A stretch of 64,000 nucleotides of DNA from Devosia oryzisoli (lineage in GTDB: Bacteria; Pseudomonadota; Alphaproteobacteria; Rhizobiales; Devosiaceae). A model generated the notes under the pieces. That model saw nothing but the letters and a program-made list of their open reading frames with translations. It searched no databases and was not told the DNA's origin. Shown here in pieces: positions 40,507-48,778 of this stretch (its first letter is position 1; each line of letters starts with the position of its first letter). A program made the position numbers and the translations under genes. The DNA lies in NCBI RefSeq assembly GCF_014837245.1, contig NZ_JACYFU010000001.1:806001-870000 (forward strand), in the 5' to 3' direction.

Positions 40507-41795
40507 CCCGGCCGGTCCTCATTGAAAACGCGCGCATCGTCGATCCGGCCTCCGATACGGATCACCGTGGCGGCGTGCTGGTAGAAAACGGTATAGTCAG
40601 TGATATCGCGGCCGGCGGGCCCGTCGGGGTGCCAGATGGCGCCGAGGTCATCGACGCGGGCGGGCAGATGCTGGCGCCCGGCCTGATCGACATGCGCGTC
40701 TTTGTGGGCGAACCGGGCAAAGAATATCGTGAAACGCTGGCGTCCGCGGGTGCCGCCGCTGTCGCTGGTGGCGTGACCAGCTTCGTCATGATGCCCGATA
40801 CCACACCGACCGTGGATGACGGAGCACTCGTCGATTTCCTGATTCGCCGCGCCGAAGCCCAGTCCGCAGCACGCATCCTGCCGGCGGCGGCAATTACCCG
40901 AGGTCTTGAGGGCAAGGAGATCACCGAGTTTGGCTTGCTCAAGGAGGCGGGCGCCGTCTGTCTCACCGATGGCGGTCACTCCATCCAGTCCAGTGCTCTG
41001 CTCCGCAGCGCCATGAGTTATGCAGCCAATTTCGGCATGACCATCGTACATCAGGCGGCCGACGCTGGGCTCGTGGGCGAAGGCGTGATGAACGAGGGCC
41101 TGTTTGCCACTGTACTTGGTCTCAAGGGTTTTCCTCGCGAAGCCGAGACCATCCCCCTCGCCCGCGATCTACAGCTTGCTGCCCTCACTGGCGTCCGGTA
41201 CCACGCCGCGCAGATCTCCACTGCCGGCTCGGTCGATTTGGTCAAGGCAGCCAAATCCGGTAATCGTAACGTTACGGCCGGGGTCTCGATCAACAACCTC
41301 TGTCTCAACGAGAACGACATCGGGCGCTACCGCACGTTCTTCAAGCTCAACCCGCCCCTGCGCAGCGAGGATGATCGGCAGGCCGTGATCGATGGGCTTC
41401 GCACAGGCGTAATAGACACCATCCATTCCGATCACGACCCGCAGGACAGCGAGGTCAAGCGTCAGCCCTTCGCCGAGGCGTCTTACGGCGCCATCGGCCT
41501 CGAGACGCTTCTTGCCGCTGCGCTGCGCCTCGTCCATTCGGGCGACGTGAACCTGATGACCATCCTCCGTGCCATGACGCAGCGGCCTGCTCAAATTCTC
41601 GGCCTGCCCACGGGCCGCATTGCTCGCGGCGCGCCCGCAGATCTGATCCTGGCGGATGTCGATTATCCCTGGCAGGTCACCGAAACCGCCATCCGCTCCA
41701 AGTCGCGCAACACCAGCTTCGAGGGCGCCCGCATGCAGGGCAAGGTGATGCGGACCATCGTGGGTGGTGAAACCGTCTTCCAACACTCGGACTGA
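40503..41795 (+). CDS. pyrC: Dihydroorotase-like protein, probably non-catalytic (PyrC' type)
   Basis: A 430-residue amidohydrolase-superfamily protein of the class I dihydroorotase group, four-base overlapped with pyrB. The active-site entry that should read PGLIDxHVHxREPG is [14 protein letters not shown]: both metal-binding histidines are replaced (Arg65, Phe67). A later IHSDHDPQ and a His in YHAAQIS remain. Family knowledge: in several bacteria such inactive copies (PyrX or PyrC') are needed to assemble the PyrB dodecamer. A separate active dihydroorotase should then exist elsewhere. The name is by family; activity is doubtful. Confidence 0.9.
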   Translation: MTRPVLIENARIVDPASDTDHRGGVLVENGIVSDIAAGGPVGVPDGAEVIDAGGQMLAPGLIDMRVFVGEPGKEYRETLASAGAAAVAGGVTSFVMMPDTTPTVDDGALVDFLIRRAEAQSAARILPAAAITRGLEGKEITEFGLLKEAGAVCLTDGGHSIQSSALLRSAMSYAANFGMTIVHQAADAGLVGEGVMNEGLFATVLGLKGFPREAETIPLARDLQLAALTGVRYHAAQISTAGSVDLVKAAKSGNRNVTAGVSINNLCLNENDIGRYRTFFKLNPPLRSEDDRQAVIDGLRTGVIDTIHSDHDPQDSEVKRQPFAEASYGAIGLETLLAAALRLVHSGDVNLMTILRAMTQRPAQILGLPTGRIARGAPADLILADVDYPWQVTETAIRSKSRNTSFEGARMQGKVMRTIVGGETVFQHSD

Positions 41796-41868
41796 TCTAG
41801 GGCCGACGCCTCTTCCCTCTTGTGCGGTGGATCAGGCTGGGCATACTCGATCGCGTCCAGGGGGGATC

Positions 41869-42477
41869 ATGCCAAACGACGTTCTGCCGTTCATTCTTGC
41901 GCTGGTGTTGGGCTACCTGTCCGGCTCGATCCCATTCGGGCTCATCCTCACCCGCGCTGCCGGCCTCGGTGATATCCGGAAGATCGGTTCCGGCAATATC
42001 GGCGCCACCAATGTCCTGCGCACCGGCAATCGCTGGGTGGCTTTTTTCACGCTGGTGCTCGACGCGCTCAAAGCCGCAATCCCGGTGTTGCTGGCGCGTG
42101 CGCTATGGGGCGAGGAGGCGGCTATGCTGGCCGCCGTCGGCGCTTTCCTGGGACATTGCTTCCCGGTCTGGCTCCGCTTCAAGGGCGGCAAGGGCGTCGC
42201 GGTGATGATCGGCTCGCTACTCGCTCTGGCCTGGCCGGTCGGCCTGATTTTCTGTGCCGTGTGGCTGCTGATTGCCTTTACCCGCAAGCTTAGTTCGCTG
42301 GCGGCTTTGACCGCCGCAGCGACGGCGCCGATCTTCGCCTATATCTTCGCCTCGCAATGGCTTGCGCTGACAGTGCTGCTTCTGGCACTGATCCTCTTCT
42401 ACCAGCACCGCACGAACATCGCCCGCCTGCTCGACGGAAGTGAACCGCCAATCGGCGGCAGCAAGAAGACGGCTTGA
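41869..42477 (+). CDS. plsY: Glycerol-3-phosphate acyltransferase PlsY
   Basis: Integral membrane acyltransferase that moves acyl groups from acyl phosphate to glycerol-3-phosphate, the first step of phospholipid synthesis in the PlsX/PlsY route. It has 202 residues and about five helices. Motifs are SGSIPFGLILTRAAG, KIGSGNIGATNVLRTGN and GHCFPVWLRFKGGKGVAV. The ATG at 41869 follows a G-rich ribosome-binding site; the longer frame to 41764 runs back into pyrC. The dprA start overlaps its stop. Confidence 0.94.
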   Translation: MPNDVLPFILALVLGYLSGSIPFGLILTRAAGLGDIRKIGSGNIGATNVLRTGNRWVAFFTLVLDALKAAIPVLLARALWGEEAAMLAAVGAFLGHCFPVWLRFKGGKGVAVMIGSLLALAWPVGLIFCAVWLLIAFTRKLSSLAALTAAATAPIFAYIFASQWLALTVLLLALILFYQHRTNIARLLDGSEPPIGGSKKTA

Positions 42478-43601
42478 TGGCCACTTCCGCGGTGGCCTCG
42501 GTCATCTCGCCCGCCGAGCGTCTGGCCTGGCTGCGCCTCGTGCGCAGCGACAATGTCGGCCCCGTCACCTTCCGGCAGTTGCTCAACCGCTTTGGCTCGG
42601 CCGAGGCGGCTCTCGAGGCCCTGCCCGACCTCAGCCGCAGGACAGGTCGCGCCTTGCGCATCTATAGCGCCACGCAGGCAGAGGATGAAATGGCGGGGCT
42701 GCAGCGGTACGGCGCCACGCTGATTATCCAAAACGATTCTGACTACCCCCCGCACCTGATGCACATCTCGGGGGCGCCGCCTGTCCTGACTATGGCTGGC
42801 GGCAACCGTCTCGACTGGCGGAGAACGGTGGGAATCGTCGGCGCACGCAACGCCTCCGCCGCCGGCGCAAAGATGACGCGCATCCTCGCCGCTGATCTTG
42901 GCGAGCGCGGCTACACCGTCGTTTCCGGCCTGGCCCGCGGCATCGACACGGCAGCCCATCGCGCCAGCCTGTCCACCGGAACGATTGCCGTCCTCGCCGG
43001 TGGCTTCGACCAGATCTATCCTTCGGAGAACATCCCGTTGGCGCACGACATTCTCGACAATGGCGGCGCGCTGTTGACCGAAATGCCGCTCGGCTGGGAA
43101 CCGCGGGCGAGAGACTTTCCCCGCCGCAACCGCATCGTTTCGGGGCTGTCTTTGGGCATCGTGGTGGTCGAGGCGGCCAAGCGGTCCGGCTCTTTGATCA
43201 CGGCTCGCCTCGCGCTCGAGCAAAATCGCGATGTCTTTGCTGTCCCCGGCTCACCGCTCGATCCGAGAGCCGAAGGTGGCAATCACCTCATCCAGCAGGG
43301 TGCCAAGCTCGTCACATCGGCCGAAGACATCATCGAGACCATCGGTAGCGCCGATCCCGCTCAATCCGCGCTCTTCGACCCCGAATGGCGCCCCGAATTG
43401 AGCATCGGCGCGACCGACACGGCACCTGATCCATCGGATCATGCTCGGTTGCTGTCGGCGCTCAGCACCACGCCCATCGAGGTGGACGAACTGATCGGAC
43501 AGACCGGAATAGCGCCGCACACCATGCAGATGCTGCTCCTGGAAATGGATCTGGCTGGCCAGATCGAATGGTCCAGCGGGCAACTCGTCGCACTGCGTTG
43601 A
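42477..43601 (+). CDS. dprA: DNA-processing protein DprA (Smf)
   Basis: Binds incoming single-stranded DNA and loads RecA during transformation; in species not known to be competent its role is unclear. It has 374 residues. An N-terminal helical SAM-like domain precedes a Rossmann-like fold with VGIVGARNASAAGAKMTRI, VVSGLARGIDTAAHRASL and GGFDQIYPSENIPL. A C-terminal winged helix (PIEVDELIGQTGIAPHTMQM) follows, as in other alphaproteobacterial DprA. The ATG shares one base with the plsY stop. Confidence 0.94.
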   Translation: MATSAVASVISPAERLAWLRLVRSDNVGPVTFRQLLNRFGSAEAALEALPDLSRRTGRALRIYSATQAEDEMAGLQRYGATLIIQNDSDYPPHLMHISGAPPVLTMAGGNRLDWRRTVGIVGARNASAAGAKMTRILAADLGERGYTVVSGLARGIDTAAHRASLSTGTIAVLAGGFDQIYPSENIPLAHDILDNGGALLTEMPLGWEPRARDFPRRNRIVSGLSLGIVVVEAAKRSGSLITARLALEQNRDVFAVPGSPLDPRAEGGNHLIQQGAKLVTSAEDIIETIGSADPAQSALFDPEWRPELSIGATDTAPDPSDHARLLSALSTTPIEVDELIGQTGIAPHTMQMLLLEMDLAGQIEWSSGQLVALR

Positions 43602-43647
43602 CCACCGCCCGAACAAGCGGGCGATGATCTGATGATCGAGTGGGCTT

Positions 43648-44679
43648 TTAACGACCGCCCTCGATCTTGCGATTGCGCTGGTTGATGCCGCCGGTCCCAT
43701 AGGGATAGTCGGACATTTGCGGCTTGCTGATCTTGTCCAACCGCTTCAACTCTTCATCGGAGAGGTCCAGCGACCCGGCGCCGAGGTTGTCCTGCAACTG
43801 TTCCCGCGTCCGCGCCCCGAGGATGACAGAGGTCACCGCTGGTTGCGCAGCCGTCCAGGCGAGCGCCACCTGGGCCATGGAAACACCACGGCTTTTTGCG
43901 ATGTCCTCTACTGCCCCGATGATGTCCCAGGTCCGCTCCTGCGCGTTGCGCTTGTCATAGGCCTCCATACCGCGCTTCGGGTTTTCGCCCAGCCGGGTGG
44001 CGCCCTCGGGCTGTTGGTCGCGCTTGTACTTGCCCGAGAGCCAGCCGCCGCCAAGCGGAGACCAGGGAAGCAATCCGATTCCAGCGTCCTGGCAGGCCGG
44101 AATGACTTCGTGTTCGATGTCGCGAACCAGAAGATTGTATTGCGGCTGCAGGGTCACGGGAGCCGCGAAACCCTCTGCCTTGGCCATCCACACGGCCTTT
44201 GAAATCTGCCAGCCGAGATAGTTTGAAAAGCCGTAATAGGCGATCTTGCCGGCGCGAATGGCGTCGTCGAGGAAGCGCAATGTTTCCTCGAGCGGCGTCA
44301 GCGCATCCCAGGCGTGCATTTGATAAAGGTCGATCTGCTCGATCCCGAGCCGCTTCAGGGAGTTGTCGAGCGCGAGCCCCAAATGCTTGCGCGACAGGCC
44401 AAGGTCGTTAGGCCCCTGCCCCATGGGAAAGCGACCCTTGGTGGCGATCACAAGTCCGTCGCGCTTGGCGGGGTTGGCCTTGAGCCAGCGGCCGATGATC
44501 TCCTCCGACGTGCCAGTGGAATAGACGTCCGCCGTGTCGAGGAAGTTTCCGCCGGCCGCCACGTAGTCGTCGATGAGTGTGTGGGACGTCGTTTCGTCGG
44601 CTTCGGCGCCGAAGGTCATGGTGCCAAGGCAGAGATTGGTGACGACGGCACCAGAGTTGCCGAGCTTGCGATACTGCAT
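43648..44679 (-). CDS. Aldo/keto reductase
   Basis: A 343-residue NADPH-dependent aldo/keto reductase of the YajO/YhdN-type subgroup. Catalytic residues appear as Asp and Tyr in FLDTADVYSTGTSEE and Lys in LVIATKGRFPMGQ, with the His in YQMHAWDALTPLEETL. The NADP-binding end has SVILGARTREQLQDNLG. The ATG at 44679 follows AGGAGAA. It is convergent with dprA and divergent from topA, interrupting what I recall as a dprA-topA order in relatives, so it may be a local insertion. The substrate is unknown. Confidence 0.92.
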   Translation of the reverse strand: MQYRKLGNSGAVVTNLCLGTMTFGAEADETTSHTLIDDYVAAGGNFLDTADVYSTGTSEEIIGRWLKANPAKRDGLVIATKGRFPMGQGPNDLGLSRKHLGLALDNSLKRLGIEQIDLYQMHAWDALTPLEETLRFLDDAIRAGKIAYYGFSNYLGWQISKAVWMAKAEGFAAPVTLQPQYNLLVRDIEHEVIPACQDAGIGLLPWSPLGGGWLSGKYKRDQQPEGATRLGENPKRGMEAYDKRNAQERTWDIIGAVEDIAKSRGVSMAQVALAWTAAQPAVTSVILGARTREQLQDNLGAGSLDLSDEELKRLDKISKPQMSDYPYGTGGINQRNRKIEGGR

Positions 44680-44866
44680 GGATGTTCTCCTGTTCGTCCA
44701 CTCGACCGACAGCCGGAACGGTTCGGTTCTGTTTCGGCGCAGCGATATGGTCGATTGGGGATATGGGCGCGAACGCGCTCGCCTACAGTGCATGTATGGA
44801 AGATGGTGCGCAACCCTCATCGGCAATCACCGATCATCGACGCTCCACGCCCGATCAGCCCGCCCG

Positions 44867-44895
44867 TTGACACCGGCAATTGCCTTCACCATGTT
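44867..44895 (+). promoter_or_regulatory. Weak candidate promoter for topA
   Basis: A consensus TTGACA (44867-44872) lies in the 255-base spacer between the aldo/keto reductase gene and topA. The -10 position after 17 bases reads CATGTT, a poor match, so this is tentative. Nothing else notable was seen in the spacer. Confidence 0.25.
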
Positions 44896-44934
44896 GCGCG
44901 CTCTTCGTAGTGCTGTTGCGGAACGGATCCTGGG

Positions 44935-47568
44935 ATGAAGGTCGTCGTCGTTGAAAGTCCGGCTAAGGCCAAGACAATCAACAAGTATTTGGGCAAGGAT
45001 TATGAAGTCCTGGCCAGCTTCGGCCATGTCCGCGACCTGCCGGCCAAGGATGGTTCGGTGCGCCCCGACGAAGATTTTGCCATGTCCTGGGAAGTGGATA
45101 CGGCATCGCGGAAGCGCATTTCTGACATCGCTTCGGCGCTAAAAGGCGCCGACGGGCTCATCCTGGCCACCGACCCGGATCGCGAAGGCGAGGCCATTTC
45201 CTGGCACGTGCTCGACGTGTTGCGGCAAAAGAAGGCGTTGAAGAAAGACACGCCGGTCCAGCGCGTGGTTTTCAACGCCATCACCAAGGACGCCGTTACC
45301 ACCGCGATGGCCAATCCGCGCGAAATCGATATGCCACTGGTGGATGCCTATCTCGCTCGTCGCGCTCTCGACTACCTCGTCGGCTTTACGCTCTCGCCCA
45401 TCCTCTGGCGTAAGCTTCCCGGGTCGCGCTCTGCCGGGCGCGTGCAATCGGTTGCCCTGCGGCTGGTCTCGGACCGCGAGGCCGAGATCGAAAAGTTCAG
45501 GGCCGAGGAATATTGGTCCGTCGAGGCGCAGCTCAGTCAGGCGGGCAAGAGCTTCCTCGCGCGCCTCTTTTCCGTCGACGGGAAGAAAACGGACAAGCTC
45601 GACATAAAGAACGGCGACGATGCCGCAGCACTCAAGACGATGATCGAGGCCGGGCAGTTCAACGTCTCTAACGTTGAAAAGAAGCCTACCAAGCGCAACC
45701 CCTACGCGCCCTTCACCACGTCCTCCATGCAGCAGGATGCGTCCTCCCGTTTGGGCCTTTCGCCTAACCGCACGATGCAGATCGCGCAGCGCCTCTACGA
45801 GGATGGCCTCATCACCTACATGCGTACCGACGCCGTGCAGATGGCGCCCGAAGGCGTGTCGATGGCCCGATCGGTCATCGGCAAGTACTTTGGGCAGGAA
45901 TACGTACCCGAAAAGCCGCGTCTCTATCAAAGCAAGGCCAAGAACGCCCAGGAGGCCCACGAGGCCATCCGGCCCACAGACATGTTTAAACGGCCCGACG
46001 ATCTCAATCTCGATGCCGACCAGAAGAAGCTCTACAGCCTGATCTGGAAGCGCACGCTCGCCAGCCAGATGGCTTCGGCCCAGATCGACAGGACCACGGT
46101 GGACATTGCCGTCAATGTTCCCGGTCGTGCCGTGTCCCTGCGTGCCGTCGGCTCCGTTGTCACCTTCCCCGGCTTCCTGACGCTCTACGGCGTCGAAGCC
46201 AGCAGCGAGCGCGATGAGGACGACGAAGATGGTCGCGAGCTTCCGCCTCTGCAGGTGGGCGACAAGCCGAGCCTGAAAAAGGTGGAGATCGAGCAGCATT
46301 TCACCCAGCCGCCGCCGCGTTACACGGAGGCCAGCCTGATCAAGAAGATGGAAGAGCTCGGTATCGGCCGGCCTTCCACCTATGCTGCCACTTTGACCAC
46401 GCTCAAGGACCGCGACTACGTTAAGCTTGAGGGAAAGGCACTGCACCCCGAGGACCGCGGCCGCATCGTCACCGCCTTCCTGGAAAGCTTCTTCTCGCGC
46501 TATGTGGAGTACGACTTCACCGCCAATCTCGAGGAGCAGCTCGATCATATCTCGGCAGGGGAACTCGACTACAAGCAGGTGCTGCGCGATTTCTGGCGCG
46601 ACTTCACTGGCAATGTCGAAGAGATCAAGGACCTGCGGGTGTCCGAGGTTCTCGATGCGCTCAATGACCTCCTCGCCGACCACATCTTCCCGCCAAAACC
46701 CGAGGGCGGCGACCCCCGCAAGTGCCCGCACTGCGAAACCGGCACGCTGTCACTCAAGCTAGGCAAGTTCGGCGCCTTTATCGGCTGCTCGAACTACCCT
46801 GAATGCCGCTACACGATGCAGCTGTCGGACGCTGCGACGGGCCAATCTTCGGAGGCCGCAGCGGGTGATGGAGTGCTGGGCACCGACCTGGAAAGCGGTG
46901 AAGAAGTTCACCTCAAGTCCGGCCGTTTCGGACCCTATGTTCAGCTTGGCGAAGGCAAGGAGCCCAAGCGCTCTTCCCTTCCCAAAGGCTGGGAAGCAGC
47001 GTCATTGACCCTGGAGCAGGCGCTCAAGCTGCTTTCCCTTCCGCGCGAAGTCGGCAAGCACCCCGAAGATGGCGAGCCAATCACGGCAGGCATTGGGCGC
47101 TATGGCCCCTTCATCCTTCACAACGGCAAGTACGCCAACCTGCCCGAGGTCGAGGAAGTCTTCACCGTCGGCCTCAACCGCGCCGTCGATCTCCTGGCGC
47201 AAAAGGCGGCCGGCGGTGGGCGGCGGGGCGCAGCGGCGCAGCCGGCCATCAAGAGCTTCGAGCACGACGACGGCCCGATCACCGTTCGCTCCGGGCGGTA
47301 TGGTCCCTACGTCAACCAGGGTAAGGTCAACGCCACCATCCCCAAGGACAGCAAGCCCGAGGATGTGACGCTGGAGCAGGCCCTCCAACTCCTTGCGGCG
47401 CGCGCGGAAGCCACCGGCAAGAAGAAGGCTCCTGCCAAGAAAGCTACCGCGAAAAAGCCTACGGCCAAGAAAGCCAGCACCAAGACGGCTGCTGCCAAAA
47501 AACCTGCTGCGAAGAAAACGGCCGCTAAGAAGACGTCCGTCACCAGAGACGAAGACGTGCCCTTCTAA
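44935..47568 (+). CDS. topA: DNA topoisomerase I
   Basis: Type IA topoisomerase that relaxes negative supercoils. It has 877 residues. The Toprim domain begins KVVVVESPAKAKTINKYLG with the acidic DPDREGEAISWH. The catalytic Tyr295 lies in GLITYMRTDAVQ. There is a C-terminal zinc-finger CPHCETGTLSLKLGKFGAF with GCSNYPEC, then three topoisomerase C-terminal repeats with the pattern GRFGPYVQLG / GRYGPFILHN / GRYGPYVNQG. The last 50 residues are a Lys/Ala/Pro tail (KKAPAKKATAKKPTAKKAS) resembling eukaryotic H1 tails, probably for non-specific DNA binding. Confidence 0.97.
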   Translation: MKVVVVESPAKAKTINKYLGKDYEVLASFGHVRDLPAKDGSVRPDEDFAMSWEVDTASRKRISDIASALKGADGLILATDPDREGEAISWHVLDVLRQKKALKKDTPVQRVVFNAITKDAVTTAMANPREIDMPLVDAYLARRALDYLVGFTLSPILWRKLPGSRSAGRVQSVALRLVSDREAEIEKFRAEEYWSVEAQLSQAGKSFLARLFSVDGKKTDKLDIKNGDDAAALKTMIEAGQFNVSNVEKKPTKRNPYAPFTTSSMQQDASSRLGLSPNRTMQIAQRLYEDGLITYMRTDAVQMAPEGVSMARSVIGKYFGQEYVPEKPRLYQSKAKNAQEAHEAIRPTDMFKRPDDLNLDADQKKLYSLIWKRTLASQMASAQIDRTTVDIAVNVPGRAVSLRAVGSVVTFPGFLTLYGVEASSERDEDDEDGRELPPLQVGDKPSLKKVEIEQHFTQPPPRYTEASLIKKMEELGIGRPSTYAATLTTLKDRDYVKLEGKALHPEDRGRIVTAFLESFFSRYVEYDFTANLEEQLDHISAGELDYKQVLRDFWRDFTGNVEEIKDLRVSEVLDALNDLLADHIFPPKPEGGDPRKCPHCETGTLSLKLGKFGAFIGCSNYPECRYTMQLSDAATGQSSEAAAGDGVLGTDLESGEEVHLKSGRFGPYVQLGEGKEPKRSSLPKGWEAASLTLEQALKLLSLPREVGKHPEDGEPITAGIGRYGPFILHNGKYANLPEVEEVFTVGLNRAVDLLAQKAAGGGRRGAAAQPAIKSFEHDDGPITVRSGRYGPYVNQGKVNATIPKDSKPEDVTLEQALQLLAARAEATGKKKAPAKKATAKKPTAKKASTKTAAAKKPAAKKTAAKKTSVTRDEDVPF

Positions 47569-47628
47569 AAGTACACCTCCTCTTAGAGCTCGTGGTCGGA
47601 GCCGCCTCACCAAAGAGGTCCGGCCCAC

Positions 47629-48672
47629 TTACCCGATCGTGCGCTCGATCACGCTCATCCAGTTGTCGAGTGCGATCTTGCGGACGAGGGTTTCGCCATA
47701 GCCCCTGTCGAGCAGGGCCTGAAGCAGAACCTGCACGCCCTGCACGTCACCGATGGTCGAGGGGATCATCGCGCCGTCGAAGTCGGACCCCAGAGCCACG
47801 CCATCCTCGCCTAGCGCCTCCACCAGCGCATCGACGTGGCGCACCATCGTCTCGATATCCGTGGAGGCATCGGGTTTGCCGTCAGGGCGAAGGAACACCA
47901 CTGCAAAGTTGAGGCCGACCAGACCTCCGCTTTCGCGGATTGCCGCCAGCTGCCAGTCCACGAGATTACGGGTCGAGGGCGAGATGGCGTGCATATTGGA
48001 ATGCGTCGCCACCAGCGGCTTGGTCGATAGTGCCGCGACGTCACGGAAGCCGGCGGCGTTGAGATGGCTGAGGTCGATCAGCACGCCACGTCGGTCGCAC
48101 AACCGGACCAGTTCCTTGCCGGCCTCGCTGAGGCCCGGGCCGATATCCGGATCGGCATTGTGGCGGAAGGGAACGCCGGTACCGAACGCGTTGGCCCGGC
48201 TCCATGTGATCCCGATCGAGCGCAGCCCCGCTGCATAGAGAACCTCAAAGGAATTGAAGTCAGTGTCGATGGCCTCTGCGCCCTCGATGTGAAACAGCGT
48301 TGCCAGACGATCTGCTTCCATTGCCGCCCGCACCTCGCCGGCGCTCCGGCAGATGGCGAGGGCGCCTTCAGCTTCGAGGCGCAGCAACAGCGCCGCCATA
48401 CCATTGGTTGAAGTGAGGGCATCGGCGATATCCAACTCCGGCGGCAGTTCGCCGCTGGACAGGTTGGGTTGCGCAACCTGCGCCAGCGCCGTTTTCACGG
48501 GCGGCGAGAACATGGCGAAAAATCCCCCCGCCATTCCCGCCTTGCGCGCTCGGGGCAAATCCAGATGGCCCTCGCTCGTGCCCTGCGTGAAGAGTTGCGC
48601 CTTATCCGGGCGTGCATCCTGCAACAGGCGCAGCAGAGTATCGTTATGACCGTCAAAGAATGGAATCGTCAT
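47629..48672 (-). CDS. Membrane dipeptidase (peptidase family M19)
   Basis: A 347-residue zinc dipeptidase of the renal dipeptidase family. Zinc ligands His-x-Asp come from FFDGHNDTLLRLL near the start, the bridging Glu from FHIEGAEAIDTD, and the paired histidines from KPLVATHSNMHAISP. Family members hydrolyse various dipeptides, including D-amino-acid ones, and lack a signal peptide here, so a cytosolic location is likely. It is convergent with topA (60-base gap) and divergent from rnr. The start ATG at 48672 was preferred to 48699, which adds nine residues. Confidence 0.9.
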   Translation of the reverse strand: MTIPFFDGHNDTLLRLLQDARPDKAQLFTQGTSEGHLDLPRARKAGMAGGFFAMFSPPVKTALAQVAQPNLSSGELPPELDIADALTSTNGMAALLLRLEAEGALAICRSAGEVRAAMEADRLATLFHIEGAEAIDTDFNSFEVLYAAGLRSIGITWSRANAFGTGVPFRHNADPDIGPGLSEAGKELVRLCDRRGVLIDLSHLNAAGFRDVAALSTKPLVATHSNMHAISPSTRNLVDWQLAAIRESGGLVGLNFAVVFLRPDGKPDASTDIETMVRHVDALVEALGEDGVALGSDFDGAMIPSTIGDVQGVQVLLQALLDRGYGETLVRKIALDNWMSVIERTIG

Positions 48673-48778
48673 GGAATCGCCTTTACCGGGAGGCGGCATT
48701 CAACCGCCCTGCCCCCAGTTTGGCAAACTGCGACCGATCTCCTACATAAGGCGGGACTTTCCCTCAGATCGGACCTTC

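Noticed and set aside
45139..46731. A 530-codon open frame antisense to topA.
   Set aside because: It mirrors a highly biased, strongly coding sense gene; its His/Gly/Leu/Val-rich translation has no recognisable domain and no own upstream signals.
47401..47560. A repetitive stretch that could look like a short tandem-repeat or CRISPR-like array.
   Set aside because: The repetition comes from Lys/Ala codons of the TopA tail. The units are irregular and there are no spacers.
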